Part shown: positions 23,414 through 39,117 of the stretch, piece by piece
Numbering within the stretch: the stretch's first letter is position 1
How the letters are laid out: each line of letters begins with the position of its first letter
Assembly: GCA_029747585.1 (NCBI GenBank)
Contig: JAPEVF010000068.1
Span: forward strand, 62,037-126,036
Length of the DNA stretch: 64,000 bases
Reading direction: 5' to 3'
DNA from: Pleurotus djamor
Lineage: Eukaryota > Basidiomycota > Agaricomycetes > Agaricales > Pleurotaceae
The notes under the pieces: model-generated
Databases searched by the model: none
What the model saw: the letters and a program-made list of their open reading frames with translations, nothing else
What the model was told of the DNA's origin: nothing
Made by a program: the position numbers and the translations under genes

Positions 23414-25621
23414 CTACTCATTCCATCTGCAAATGGACGTGATCAGTCTGGGATCTTCGGTACGGCGAGGNACANCCCACTCACGCAACCAAGAACATGC
23501 ACACGACACCAAATGCCATGGCCGCAAACTATATCAAGGATCAGCTTCCAGNAACCAAGATCCAGATCGGCGTTGCCGGCACACACCTCACGAAGGGCCT
23601 GCTTTCCNCTCTTGCTCTCCTCCAGCAAACTAGCCAGGTCAGACGACCAGAAATAGAACGAGAATCACAGTTATGGGAAACAGCGGCATCATTAATCGAC
23701 GAATAACGTCAGTTTTCGTTCTTCTGGGGGTTAAGACGAAACAACGTACGTTGGCANGACAGCAACTGCACCAATGTATAAGAAACCACCTGCNACGAAA
23801 GGGATAACCTGAGAACGAAGAGATGTTAGTCAAGATCCGCGAAGACTATCTCTCAGCCGCAGATAAGAACAAGACGAACTAGATCCGCTAGTAAAGCCGT
23901 AGTTCCTAGAAGNCCTGATGCTGTCTGGCGTACGCCAGCTGCCAGGTCAGTATCCTGTTCACCACCNTCCGAGGAAGCCGCATTATGGATAGCTATTCCT
24001 AGCAGAGTTCTAGCTTNGATANGTTAGAGTCCATGGATAAGCTGTGGGAGNAAATGACCTCTTACCCAACCTACGGTCAGATCAATCATNATGATAAGTA
24101 CAGCAATAACAGCACTTGGACGGAATTACGCACGAATGCGCCAACGGCGGTGAGAAATTGTGATTGCATCGCTTGGCGCTTGGTAAAGCCGCTGCGTACG
24201 AGGATCGAGTAGTCCGCAATCTGAATAAGCNTGATGAGAACCAGTCGAATAAAGATAGGTCAAACNNATTGNGACNNACTTCATGGGGTATCTCGTGAGC
24301 AAAACANGCCANNGTAGTGGTAGCGCCGATCAAGGGNGANGAATAGAACGAAGCAGACATCCTGGATAGTCACTTGGTCAAATCACCCCATGTNACACAT
24401 AAACATCNAGACTNACGCTANACCATCAGTGCTNNANCAAGCAAGCCAAGTTAGCCGTCAGGAACCGTGAATAAAACGAAGATTCGCCGNACATATTATG
24501 GACAAAGTCCCCGAACAAATTAAGATACGCGGATAATTTAGAAGGCCCTGACGAAGCTTTGCTCGAGTGCTCGTCTGACTTCTCGCCATCATCTTCATTT
24601 TCGCCTGTGTCCTTCTTGCTCCGGGAACGAAGTTCGCCGACATTCTCCGAGATTGAGACACCGGAGGCGGAGGAGTCGCCGTTACTTCGTNTATGGGAGT
24701 CCGATGGAGGCGAGTGAGAGTGGGAATGCGANNGNNNNTGGGAGTGGCCGGAGCCTTCATCCCCACTGCTAAGTACGCGTAGCGTCTTTTCCATGAAGAA
24801 GAATGAAGCGAAGCCTACGAANATCCCCANGCTNAGGAAGGATGTAAGAGTAATATGAGCATTTCTTCCGACGNATTGAGGTACTGGACNNACCCAATGA
24901 GNATATTTCTCTTNTCTTCTACCATGACGAAGTGGACGCCATCGTCCTGGTGTTCCCCCATGAATGAGTGTGGAACGAGGTGCAAGAACACGTCTGATAA
25001 GAGACCTCCTGTCTAGAAAGAAGTATGCATACATATGAGTAGGATGTCCGATATGACCATAATCTGNTGTCNCGTCAAACACCGTCGAGATNCTCCGGCN
25101 TTNAGATACANACAGATCATGTCGNGTATACGGTGGGTGCTCACAGCAAAGGCCGTCATGGTATTCAATGTATTTGGGTTGATTTGCGCTGGAATGAACG
25201 CAAGGATGAAATTTGGNACTCTNCANNNCNAGNTATNAGNNANNANTCNCTNCGANNTCGCNGNNATGCACTCACGANCTGATATANAACGTCCCAAGCA
25301 GCGCATTCCAGCCTGGTCCGAATGGAAACANCCATGCAAAGACTTGGCGCATAATCGGCGAAGCTGCTTCCTCCAGCTCCTCCTTCAACNCGCTCAGCTT
25401 CTGTATTGNTTCGCATTCATATATTTGANTTTGCTACATCCNNNNCNNATTATCAATNACANGAACTCCGTANNNANNANNCAAGNNNNNTGAAACTAAG
25501 CTCTTACCAAGACGCGTAACGGTTGGTCGTCTGGCTCGGTTATATGGGTGGACCGACCGACCGCAACGCCGGTTAGCACGACCGCGAGAATGAGCGGCAG
25601 CCAACGACGTGGAATCGACAT
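23414..25621 (-). CDS. ZIP family zinc/metal transporter, KE4/SLC39A7-like
   Basis: Multi-pass membrane transporter that moves zinc or related metals toward the cytosol, in this subfamily usually from the ER or Golgi. It starts with a signal-like segment (MSIPRRWLPLILAVVLTGVAVG). Next come FGPGWNALLGT, PNFILAFIPAQINPNTLNTM, GGLLSDVFLHLVPHSF (the HxxPH-type motif), a His-rich loop of HS repeats, a charged Ser-rich linker, YLNLFGDFVHN, PLIGATT..CFAHEIPHE (the metal-binding HExPHE-type motif), then VVPFVAGGFLYIGAVAVLPT and LLEESKSGKQALRE. The last exon probably ends SICRWNE. Scattered Ns lie through most exons, so exact splice sites are uncertain, but order and motifs are clear. It shares a 192-base upstream region with the divergent HD-domain gene. 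Confidence 0.85.
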
Positions 25622-25813
25622 GACTGCGAATGAGAATGAATGAGAATGATGGCGACCTCGCAAGAAGTTGGACGTGTCGAGCGCCAGTGACGTATCGGTN
25701 GTTGCCGAAGACGCGAAACTCCTTTCGTCGACGTTTGTGACGCCCACGACTCCGTGGTTCGTGATGGGTGCACGCGACGCGACGAAAGTTTACTCGTTCC
25801 CCCATCGGCAAGC
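25622..25813. promoter_or_regulatory. short divergent promoter region (ZIP / HD-domain genes)
   Basis: The start codons of the minus-strand ZIP gene (25621) and the plus-strand HD-domain gene (25814) are 192 bases apart, so both promoters must lie here or overlap the genes. No TATA box was seen in either direction. Confidence 0.4.
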
Positions 25814-26808
25814 ATGTATCCATCGAAAAACGAGAAAATTGTTATCGACGAGGCGGAAAAGTTGATGGTCGAGACGATGGCGCGCTATGACCCTTCGCAC
25901 GACGCGTACCATGGTGAGTAGGCTTGGATGGTCTCCAAATTGTNTNNANTGACGGCCTCGTGCTGTGTAGTTCAACGCGTTAGGAAGACGGCGCTGGTGC
26001 TAGCTGAATCGCTGGCAGTTGCGAAACCCGACCTGCTCGTTGTTGAGCTCGGTGAGTCCTAGGACTACATTTATCCCTAACCTCATNTTTACATTCATCA
26101 AGCTGCGTTATTACACGACGTCCTTGACAAGAAATACGTCAGCGCTGAGGAGGCATCAGACCCCTACAAATACTTTCTGCCGTTCTTTCAACGCACTCTT
26201 TCGTTGCAAAACGATGATACCACTACNATCGATCTGGTAGCTGATGGACGAGCCCGACAAATTGCGAAGATCGTCGACAATATATCGTGGAAGACGGAGA
26301 AGAAATTACGGGAAGCTGGCCAACTCACAGAGTGGCACAGAGAATGTGTGGAATTGCATTGTGTTCAGGACGCAGACAGACTTGATGCTATCGGTGCCTT
26401 TGGTTTGTCCTCCAATCATCATGGTGAAACGGCTACAGAACTCACCAGTATGCCGGTTTAGGTGTCTTAAGATGCGCTGCGTATTCAGCGGTCACCAATC
26501 AGTAGGTTCTCGTCTGTTCATCTCTGAGCGCATGTGCCAACACGCCCGGGTTTAGTGCCCTTTATACGCCCTCTGGCGACCCAGGAGAAGAGACCTCTGC
26601 CATCCAGCACTTCCATGACAAACTCCTTCACATCTCAGCTCAGCTCAAGACTGAACCTGGTAAAAAGATGGGTGCAAAACGTCATGAGATGGTAATCCAG
26701 CTTTTTCCAGCGTCGAGGCCAGCGATTTACAATGCTTCTTCTTAGTTGAAACAGTTCCTCGCGGCGGTTAAAGATGAAGCCTCCAGCTCGGCCAGCAGTT
26801 TCGCCTAG
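25814..26808 (+). CDS. HD-domain metal-dependent phosphohydrolase (YpgQ/YedJ-like)
   Basis: Small cytosolic HD-superfamily hydrolase, probably acting on nucleotides or another phosphoester; the substrate is unknown. Starts at ATG 25814 (MYPSKNEKIVIDEAEKLMVE). HD signature residues in order: the His in PSHDAYHVQRVRKTALVLAE, the His-Asp pair in LAALLHDVLDKKY, and the Asp in VQDADRLDAIGAFG. Further downstream: VLRCAAYSAVTN, ALYTPSGDPGEET, QHFHDKLLHI and, in the last exon, LKQFLAAVKDEASSSASSFA. Five introns are required and all joins keep phase. Length and motif spacing match the single-domain bacterial YpgQ/YedJ-type proteins also widespread in fungi. The start is set by the metal-binding first helix. 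Confidence 0.88.
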
Positions 26809-27165
26809 ATACATGTACTTCCGTAGAGACGACTTGGAATCACACGCCGCTGGTCTCATCGATGGAAATAAGCACTGACAAGCTCGCCTATATCATGCAC
26901 GTTCGGTGACGTCGCCTACCTTTAGCCCAAATGACCGCGGAATGCCTCCCAGAGAGCACTTGAAGTGTCCCCGAACTCGAACGGACTCTTGACCAAAGAT
27001 TCAGCCTACTAACCCATCTTGCCTCACAGGCCGCACACTATACTCCAGAGTCATCGCGGTCGCGAATCAACCTCTTTTGCAGCATGTTTTGCTTCCGCCC
27101 CTCTTCTACGTGATCTGAATCAAGTGCAGAAACAGCGTATGTTCATATGACTTGCACATCGCTGC

Positions 27166-27172
27166 TATAAAG
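27166..27172 (+). promoter_or_regulatory. TATA box of phytase copy 2
   Basis: TATAAAG lies 48 bases upstream of the ATG at 27214, within the short range typical of highly expressed fungal secreted enzymes. Confidence 0.5.
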
Positions 27173-27213
27173 CCAACCCCGCCCCCAAAATATCTCCTCA
27201 ACGTCTTTCAAAG

Positions 27214-28974
27214 ATGCTCCCCCACTCCCTGTTCATCTTGCTGTCGCTTCTTTCTGTTTCTACTTCTGCTAAAAGCTCGGTGGATCTCGCTCGCCTCAAC
27301 AGACTGGGAGCCCTTTCACCATACCACAAAGCACCTTCTCCAGAGGGTGTGGAAGCAACACTACCTTCGGATTGTAATGTCGATCAGGTTATGTATGTGA
27401 GTACCAAATCACCGTTTTAGTATCCTTCCTACGTAATATGCTCTCGACGATTCTGACGAACGCCCTACTCTAGTTGAGCCGTCATGGAAGTCGATATCCT
27501 TCGCATGAAGCCCATCTTCTTCGAGATATGTCCGCTGCTGTGGCGAGAGCGAGCGAATATATCGCCAAGGCAGACTTACCAGAGGAATTGATGTTCCTCA
27601 AGGAGGGTTATGTATCGGATTTGGGAGAGGAGAGTCTTGTCGAGATGGGGAGACAGCAGCTATTCAAGCATGGTCAAGAGTATGTCGGCAAATATCTCAG
27701 AGACGGATATTCCTCATCAATGCCGTTTCGGTTTTAGGTTTAGGAAGAAGTATTCGGACTATACCTTTGATAAGCTGACATGTTCGAACGTTTCACGGGT
27801 GCGTACTTGAATCTCCTGTATTTCATACCAGACTCAATTACTGAAGTGCTATCCTCGAAACACAGGTCATCGAATCGGCCGACCACTTCGGTCGAGGATA
27901 CTTCGAAATTGAGAGGACCCCATCCAGTCTGATTTCGACCATACCCGTTGACCCCTCTACTCCCTCTCGCGTAACACCATGGCCAGCGTGCCGTGATCAT
28001 AATCACGATGCCTCGGACAACGTTAGTCCCAGACCAACTCATACCATGTCTCCAGTATAGCTTATCTACTTGGACAGGCGACGGAAGAGTGGGGAAGTGT
28101 CTACCTCCCACCAATTGCCAAACGGCTGAATGCCTTGGTTCCTGGGCTTAACTTCACGTCAGCAAACGCACTCGGTGCGCTCGGTGCTTGTGGATACGAC
28201 TACGCTGCCCACGAAGATTCGCCTTGGTGCAATGTTTTCACGGACGATGAAATTGACCAATACGAGTAAATGCGATTCATTAAAACCGCTCCGACCAGTG
28301 CCAGCCACTGACTTTCTACTAGGTATGACATCGACCTACTCATGAGCTCCAGCTGGGGATCTCGTCTACCGAAGAACATGGGAGCCGTCATGGGTTCGCT
28401 TTATGTCAACACGTTGATTGACCGGTAAGGACTACACTCTTGTTATGAATGTTTTTCGCTGATTTGCCTGGCAGTTTCTCGAAGAACGATACTAAAGTCG
28501 CCTTCGTTGAATTCGGCCATGACGTCACAATATCCTTGACTCTCACAGCTCTGGGTTTGACCAAGTAAGCTTAAGCCCCTTGGTCTGAGATGTCATTGCT
28601 GACGGATTTTCCAAAGGGACGTTCCACCAGTGTCGACTACATCCATGACCCCAAACCGTAAATACCGAGGCTCTAACCAAACACCTTTCGCTGCTCAAAT
28701 GGTGTTCGAGAAGTTCACCTGCTCTTATTCGTATGTTCCACTTGTTAACACCATTTCACTCGTTCACATCGGCTCACCAATCAGATCCGACGGCCCCCAA
28801 ATTCGACTTACTTTGAACGAAGCGCCCTTCCCTCTCACGATGTGCGAGGATGGTCTGACCGATGCTCGGTATGGGTCGTGTTCCTTCGACAACTTCGTGA
28901 AGGCCAACGACTTCGTGACTTCGGTTATTTATGGTGGCAAAGTTTGGGAGGACGCGTGTGGGCCAGTAGCGTAG
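27214..28974 (+). CDS. secreted histidine-acid phosphatase, phytase type (copy 2)
   Basis: Paralogue of the minus-strand phosphatase at 18.8-20.8 kb, same family and fold. It starts with a signal peptide (MLPHSLFILLSLLSVSTSA), then LGALSPYHKAPSPEG. The catalytic SRHGSRYP follows across an intron, then LKEGYVSDLGEESLVEMGRQ, FRFRKKYSDYTF, VIESADHFGRGYF, GSVYLPPIAKRLNALVPGLN, LGALGACGYDYAAHEDSPWC, LLMSSSWGSRLPKNMGAVMG, the EFGHDVTISLTLTALGL active-site motif, PFAAQMVFEKFTCSY, and a C-terminus with LTLNEAPFPLTMCEDG. It ends at TAG 28974, only 91 bases from the convergent MetAP2 gene. The two copies share their first splice position, just before the catalytic motif. Both active-site motifs are intact. 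Confidence 0.92.
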
Positions 28975-29065
28975 CTTGGATACGGTTCATGCAGATAAAG
29001 GACGTAGAATCCATTAACATTAATCAAGCATGCGAAACATGGGTAGATCAACGAAGAGGAGCGAA

Positions 29066-30831
<1,766 letters not shown>

Positions 30832-30997
30832 TAATGAATCGATGGTTATTTGACGTCAACGTTGAGTGGAAGTTGTGAAATTTAAAAGTACAGGCGTGAG
30901 CTCTTGATTGTGGGGGACAAGTTATTGTAAGCGCCGGCCGGGCACAGAATACAATCTATTGTCGGACAGCGATCTTATCTACCAGTGAGTAGTGCGA

Positions 30998-33766
30998 CTA
31001 CAAGCTGATACCGAGCTCCTCTGCAATGATGGTCGCGGCCTTCTCTCCGATACCCAATGCGGTATTGTAAGTATTAGCAGATACGTTACTGGGACAGATG
31101 GACAACTGCAAGTTGCTTGGTCAGTAAAATGTGAAGCCGAAAGAGAGAATTGAACAAACGTCTAAAGTAGTGTATAGAGCAGTTATGTTGATCATTGAAA
31201 CGAGGACCCCGAACGAAGAAGAGCACGCACCAGCAACTTTGAGGTTTTGGACGCCATAGACGTTAAGCCTTGCATCGACGACCCCGCCTTGCTCTCGAGG
31301 CTTCATGGCACATGTCCCCATCTACTTGGGTGGGAAAGGGGTGAACGTGAGGTACAAGAGCTAGAAGAATCTTACCGAGTGCCAGGTCGTTTGCACTGAA
31401 ACGGAGCACCGTGAGTAAGATGGAATCACCAAGCAAGAGGAAGGTTACCCTTTTCACGGATGAAGCAGTTAATTGCTTCGTCATCTTGTTCTGTGTACTT
31501 GATATCCGGAGCTGAAATGGGGACTGGGCCACTCCTTTCTTGGCAAGCAGCTTCGCTCTCGGGAGGAAAGCGTGGATGCCCCAGTGCAAGTTCACCACGA
31601 TAGATTGACATTCGGCGCACAAGTTCCCTCATCCGTTTGTAACCCCACCTCAATATGTCGAGATCGGCGGGACTGTTTCTGATGCTTAGAAAATATCAAG
31701 TCACGAAGTTGGGGCCACATACTGAGTTAAGTAACCTGGCTCAAAGTGTACGCCTTTCGTAGGATCGTTGCTTGATGTGATGTAAAGTCTCCCTCGGGAA
31801 AGGGGATAATTCTAGGAGACGGCGGTGAGGACGTTTCGGTCAATGGATGGTTAACACTTACCGTGAAAGCAAACGGAGTGACGTAACATCGCCTGGGAAC
31901 TGTGTCCGCACCAACATAACTACCGTATAGCGTGGGCACTTCAGTTCGAATACGATGAAAGCATTGCTTACCCGTCGAAAAGACCGCAACATAGGGCTGC
32001 TTTGTCGGTTGTGTTCTCAGACAAGGTTTCCCATGCTTGCGCGAAGTTCGTGCCAATGTCTTCCAACTCAGCATCAGTTGGGCTTAATTTCACGGCAACA
32101 TCTATGCCGCTGTCCAGCAAAAGTCAGTAAAGGTGCAACATGAAGGATGCAAGAAATTTCGCACTTGGTAGCCACTATTCCGTCACCGCTACGACTCCAT
32201 TGATCGAAGTGTTCTAAATTTATATATGATCCAAGTTAGTGAAATCAAACGTTGTGATATTGATTGATAGTACTTCTGAGATCAGCTTCTGAGTCATGGA
32301 CAAAGATGTCCACGGTAAGAGTATCGTCCGCGATGAAGTATGGCGCCAAGGCCATATTATGGTCTATCCGAGGTGAATCGTTTACAAGATATGACATCAA
32401 GATGCGCAACACCTTGCTCACCTTGATAGTTCTCCCCGACACCGGGAAGATCGACCTTCGACTGGATGCTAAGTTTCTCAAGCAGATGTGTGGCGCCAAT
32501 ACCAGATCGCTGCAATATACTAGGCGAACCAAAAGCGCCCCCAGATACGACAACTAGCTGGCTCGCGAAAACTTGCTTCACCCCCTCCAGTCCATCTTTG
32601 TATTCCACTCCGATTGCCACATCGTCCCTAAATGACAACTTAAGTAAATTTGATCATCTTATCGCGAATATCACGACTAACTTGAAGAGTATTTTGATTA
32701 CGGGTGCGTCGACGACAATTGTGAGGTTATGATCAGCTTCCAAATTGTAGACGTAATGATGTGCAGCATCGGAGCGCTTTCCAGTCTTTGGGTTGATATA
32801 TCTATGGAGGGCGGGAACCAGTTCGTGTCAGCAATGTAGAGGGAAACAAACTACGACTAGCGACTGACTTGGCCCAGCGCTAGATTCAATAGGTAAGTGA
32901 CATGCAATATCACCAAGCTTTGAGAGGGGACGCACCGCGTAAGCGTCGACCGTCTTGAAGTCACCCGCATCCTCAGTCACTCGTCGCTTTGTATCGTAGG
33001 CTGCTGCCGCTTCTAAAAAGGATTTGCCAGAATCCAAAAAGTACCCTCCGTAAGATACTGAAATGGGACCAGAGTGCCCATGAGAGTTTGGATCTCCGTT
33101 CCCATAATAACTCTCAGCCTATTGAGGGGATTCACAACGGTCATTAAAATCCTAGATCGATGGCAGAAAGAGAAATCAAACCTTGTTCAGGAGAGGTAGA
33201 AGGGTCTTGGCACCCCACCCTGAATTTCCATAGACGTTTTCCCAATCATCATAGTCAGACGCTGCTGCGCGTGTGTACATTAAGACTATAGGCCGGATTA
33301 GCAGAGCGATATGGTTGAATTGATGTGACTTCACAATTGACACTAGATCCACCACCTACGCACCGACCACACGGTACGATGACAGAACGACCCGCTAGGG
33401 CATCACTTTTCTCAGATACGTTAAAGGTGACCACTTTGTTGGATGGGTCGAGAAAGGTCCTATTGAATACAGGTGCGGTGTGGTTCTGCACGCCTCGGGT
33501 ATGGGGTCCTTGCTCGATGAGCTGATAAGATAAGATTCACAAAGATGGAACAGAGATCAAGTTGATCAACCGATGCGCACCAATATTCGAAGTTTGGGGT
33601 TCGCGGCAGCAAGACGACCAGCAGTGACACAAGCGGTGGTTCCACCTGATGATGTAGGACGATTGATCAACATCCGATACCAGTACCAGAGGTGGATGCT
33701 CAAGCGATCAGCTCAGCCTGAAGTGCAAAGGTACTTACCTCCAGCAAAGATGATGTCGTAGTCCAT
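30998..33766 (-). CDS. GMC oxidoreductase, alcohol oxidase (AA3_3) type, copy 1
   Basis: FAD-dependent GMC-family alcohol oxidase, of the group oxidising methanol or other short alcohols to aldehydes with H2O2 release. From ATG 33766: MDYDIIFAGG, then GGTTACVTAGRLAAANPKLR (FAD-binding Gly motif), LIEQGPHTRG, VPCGRCVGGGSSVN, LMYTRAAASDYDDWENVYGN, GWGAKTLLPLLNK, GHSGPISVSYGG, LVVVSGGAFGSPSILQRSGI (the second GMC signature), GVGENYQG, and the active-site WHSMGTCAMKPREQGGVVD. It ends LSICPSNVSANTYNTALGIG and EELGISL. The GGGTT Gly motif and the GTCAMKPREQGG segment are those of the AA3_3 alcohol oxidases rather than of aryl-alcohol oxidase or glucose oxidase. A dozen or more short introns are needed. 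No SKL-type peroxisomal signal is present at the end. Confidence 0.9.
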
Positions 33767-34242
33767 AGTCAGTGACGGTTGATGTTGTTGAGATCAGAGT
33801 GGGGAGAGTTTGACTGGAGCAGCGTCGATTGGAGCATAATATAGTATGGGTATACGGGGCAAACGCGTGATTCGGACGTGACAGGAGCTGTTACACTCAA
33901 CTTGCTCTTAATAACGCTCGAGAAGCGAAAAGCTTAGCGAGGTCCAGAGCAAAATTGACACTCGAAGAGAGCCTTGAGGCCACCAGTTTGAATTAAGACC
34001 GAGAAACCGAGCCTGAGCGATGAGTAGAGCGCTGAGCGCCGAGCATGGGCGTGCCAGCCACGCTGGAATGAACCTTGACGGTTGGCGGTGTCAATGACAT
34101 ACTTCAAGGCCCTCATCTAGAACACAGGTCCCTCGATATTCATGTCAACTTCTCGGAAGATCCGAAGGGATTCTCATTGGTAGCCCAGCTACCTATCTTT
34201 GTAAATCAATGGATCAGTGGTTACTGGTCCTCGGACATACGA

Positions 34243-37023
34243 CTACAAGTTGATGCCGAGCTCCTCTGCTATGATGGTTGCAGCCTTCTCTCCGACACCC
34301 AATGCAGTGTTGAAGGTGTTTGCGGATACGTTGCTTGGACAGATGGACAACTGCAAATTACCGGTTTAGTGATGGGAGGAGCTCAAAGATGGAAACGAAC
34401 GTACATCTAAAATATCGGACAACAGTACTGTTTGAACACATATATCCCAAACGCGGACAAAAGTTAAACGCACCAGCGACTTTCAGATTGTGCACACCAT
34501 AGACGTTGAGCCGTGCGTCAACGACCCCACCTTGCTCTCGAGGCTTCATTGCACACGTTCCCATCTATTCGTGACAAGGTAAAGGGCAAATCAGAATGAT
34601 TGAGGGAGCCTTACTGAGTGCCAAGTCGTTTGCACTGAAAAAAAAGAACGTAAGTGGGAGGAAGGTGCGAGGAAGCAGGGAGGAAACGAACCCTTTTCAC
34701 GTATGAAACAATCAATAGTCTCGTCATCTTGTTGCGTATACTTGATATCGGGGGCTGAGATGGGTACTGGACCGCTTCTTTCTTGGCATACGGCATCGCT
34801 CTCAGGTGGAAACTTTGGATGTCCCAGAGCAAGTTCGCCGCGATAAATGGACATTCTACGCGTAACTTCCCTCATCCGCTTGTAGGCCCATCTCAATATC
34901 TCGAGGTCAGCGGGCCTATTCTTTGTAAGTGACGTGGCTGATGGCCAGCAACAGAAAAATGAACGCGTACTCATTCAAATAACCTGGCTCGAAGTGTACA
35001 CCCTTTGTAGGATCATCGGTCGATGTGATATATAACCTTCCTCTAGAGAGAGGATAGTTCTTCGAAATATGAAGGGTGATAATCGATATACTCGCTCATG
35101 TGGGTGACACTTACCGTAAATGCAAAGGGGGTGATGTAGCCTCTTGGTGGAACCACATCCAGGCCGACATACCTATCACACATAGCGGTGAGATAAGACG
35201 ATGCGAAAAACATCGGAAGGCCCTCGTTTACCCATCAAAGATACTACAGCACAAAGCGGACTTGTCGGCTTTGCTCATGGCTGGGGATTCCCATGCTTTC
35301 GCGAAGTTGGGGCCTATCTCTTTCACTTCAGTTGCTGTTGGCCGTAATTTCATGCCTGCATCGATACCACTTGACAAGACAGATCAAAATCAGTCCAACA
35401 TAAGGGTGCAATAAATTGCGTACTTGCTAGCCACCATTCCGTCGCCGTTGCTATCCCATTGATCAAAGAGGTCTGCAATTCACAGAGGATCGAGTCAGTG
35501 AGATGAATGCTTTTGACAAAGGAGACTGATCATGAGCACTTTTGATATCAGCTTCTGAGCCCTGAGCAAAGATATCCATGGTTTCAACGTCGTCTGCAGC
35601 GAAATAAGGCGCCAAGACCATGTTGTGATCTGTCCAAAGGGATTTACAATGTATTGGGAGCGCTGGACAATGACTTACTTACCTTGATAATTCTCTCCCA
35701 CACCGGGGAGATCGACTTTTAGCCGGATATTGAGGTTCTCGAGGAGAGCTCGGGCACCGATGCCAGATCGCTGTAATATGCTGGGCGAACCAAACGCGCC
35801 GCCAGATAGAACAACGAGCTTGCTTGCGAACACCTGCTTCACCCCTTCCACTTCATCCTTGTACTCCAAGCCAATGGCAACTTTGTCCCTGGAGCGAGTT
35901 TAGTGAATGCATTGTCGTATGACTTGAAACGCGACGAACTTGAACAGTACTTTGACCACCACGGCATTGTCGATGATTTTGAGGTTATGATCAGCTTCCA
36001 GGTTGTAGACGTACTGGTTAGCTGGATCAGATCGCTTCCCCGTATTGGGGTGGATGTATCTGTGTAGGGCAGGGAACGACTAGTATGAGCTGTGCGAGGG
36101 GATATGGGCTGTGAACTAGCGACTGACTTGGCCCAACGCTGAAGGAAATGGTTCGGTGATATTCAAGGCGATCAAGTGGGAGGAAACGCACTGCGTAAGA
36201 GTTCACTGTCTTGAAATCGTTCGCGTCCTCAGCCACTTCTCGCTGGGTATCGTAGGCTGCTCCCGCTGCTAAGAACGACTTCCCAGAATCCAGAAAGTGT
36301 CCGCCGTAAGATATTGAGATGGGACCCGAGTGCCCATGAGAGCTCGGATCTCCATTCCCGTAGTAACTTTCTGCCTACAGGGTTCACATACCACGATCAT
36401 TGACATTTTCAAACGACCGGTAAGCAGGAAGTCAAACCTTGTTGAGGAGAGGGAGAAAGTCCTTGGAGCCCCACCCGGCGTTCCCGTGGACGGTTTCCCA
36501 GTCATCATAGTCAGTCGCTGCTGCGCGTGTGTACATCATAACTGAAAGCCGTATTAGCTGCGCCATATGACTGAATTGGTGTGACTTCACAGTTAACACT
36601 AGATCCGCCGCCTACACACCGACCTGACGGTACAACGACAGATCGACCCGACAAGGCATCGCTTTTCTCAGATACGTTGAAGGTGACCACATTACTGGAT
36701 GGTGTCAATAGGGTTCTGCTTAAGACCGGTGCGGTGTGATTCTGTAGGCCTCTAGTATGGGGTCCTTGCTCGACGAGCTGGTCATGTGAGCGTTGCAATT
36801 ACAAAAGGATCAGACCGGAATCCAAAGTGACATACCAGTATTCGAAGATTGGGTTCCGCTGCAGCAAGTCGACCGGCGGTCACACACGCCGTGGTCCCAC
36901 CTGAGGCACAATGAATGATCAGGATACGAGAAAAGGGCGGAAGGTGAGTTCCGGATATCCAAAATACTCACCTCCAGCAAAAATGACATCGTAGTCTGGG
37001 CGGGGTAGAGTCTCAGTGTCCAT
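34243..37023 (-). CDS. GMC oxidoreductase, alcohol oxidase (AA3_3) type, copy 2
   Basis: Close tandem paralogue of copy 1, same strand, same exon order and nearly the same length. From ATG 37023: MDTETLPRPDYDVIFAGG, about eight residues longer at the N-terminus than copy 1. GGTTACVTAGRLAAAEPNLR, VPSGRCVGGGSSVN, GAFGSPSILQRSGIG and MGTCAMKPREQGGVVD are retained, and both copies end EELGI plus a short tail. In the parts compared by eye most substitutions are synonymous or conservative, suggesting both are functional and the duplication is fairly recent. H2O2 made by such enzymes can feed Fenton chemistry or peroxidases in wood decay; that role here is inference. A (TGG)9 run lies just upstream of the start. 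Confidence 0.9.
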
Positions 37024-37054
37024 AGTTTTTGAAGCCTGGGTCAGTAGGTAGTCC

Positions 37055-37081
37055 TGGTGGTGGTGGTGGTGGTGGTGGTGG
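37055..37081 (+). repeat. (TGG)9 microsatellite
   Basis: Nine perfect TGG units, 32 bases upstream of the alcohol-oxidase copy 2 start codon (minus strand), so it probably lies in the promoter or 5' untranslated region. Length variation between strains would be expected. Confidence 0.9.
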
Positions 37082-37670
37082 AGGTCAGAGCAAGCAGCGT
37101 TTAATGGACAAAAATGGACGGCATGTTTGAATCGTGGATGCAAAATCGTAATTTCGGACGTGCCCGACAAAGTTGCGCTTGGCCATGCGACCTTGACGGC
37201 GCGCTCGACTTGCATCCGATTAGAAAACGACTCATACAGACGATGTTCGGAAGCAGAGAGCTTTGCGACCCATATGTATTACACACACGGGAGCACAAGA
37301 GGTTACCAGAGCCTGAGGCAGGTCAACAGAATAAGCGCTTAGGTCGCGTTGTGTCACGTCGCGTGATTATGCTGTGATAGATGGTTCCTCACGCGCGCAC
37401 GGCTCACGCGGTGTCACGCCACCGTGACCTTGATCGCTTGAACCTTTACCTCCATCAACATCGCGCGTCCATCAGCTCCAGGTACAACGGCGGCCCCATT
37501 CGCAGGCGTTACCTACTGTACCCCAGTTTAAGGCAACTGCCCTCGCACAAACATCATCATGTGGCAACACGTTTCTCGCACTCGTGTACTGGAGCCTGTG
37601 TTGAATTGCAAATGAATTCAGAGCTTCAAACACCCGGCTCTATTTATACGCTCGGATTCTTTACCTTAGC

Positions 37671-37677
37671 TATATAA
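37671..37677 (+). promoter_or_regulatory. TATA box of xylanase A
   Basis: TATATAA lies 49 bases upstream of the ATG at 37720. It is typical of strongly inducible secreted-enzyme genes. Confidence 0.55.
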
Positions 37678-37719
37678 ACCGAGCCATATCGACTACTGGA
37701 GGATTTTTAACAAGAGCAA

Positions 37720-39117
<1,398 letters not shown>

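Noticed and set aside
24700..24760. Repeated HS codons considered as a DNA tandem repeat
   Set aside because: It is the His-rich cytosolic loop usual in ZIP transporters, interrupted by Ns, so it is explained by the protein.
37055..37081. TGG run considered as coding poly-His or poly-Pro
   Set aside because: It lies upstream of the alcohol-oxidase start codon and outside any supported exon, so it is listed as a microsatellite.
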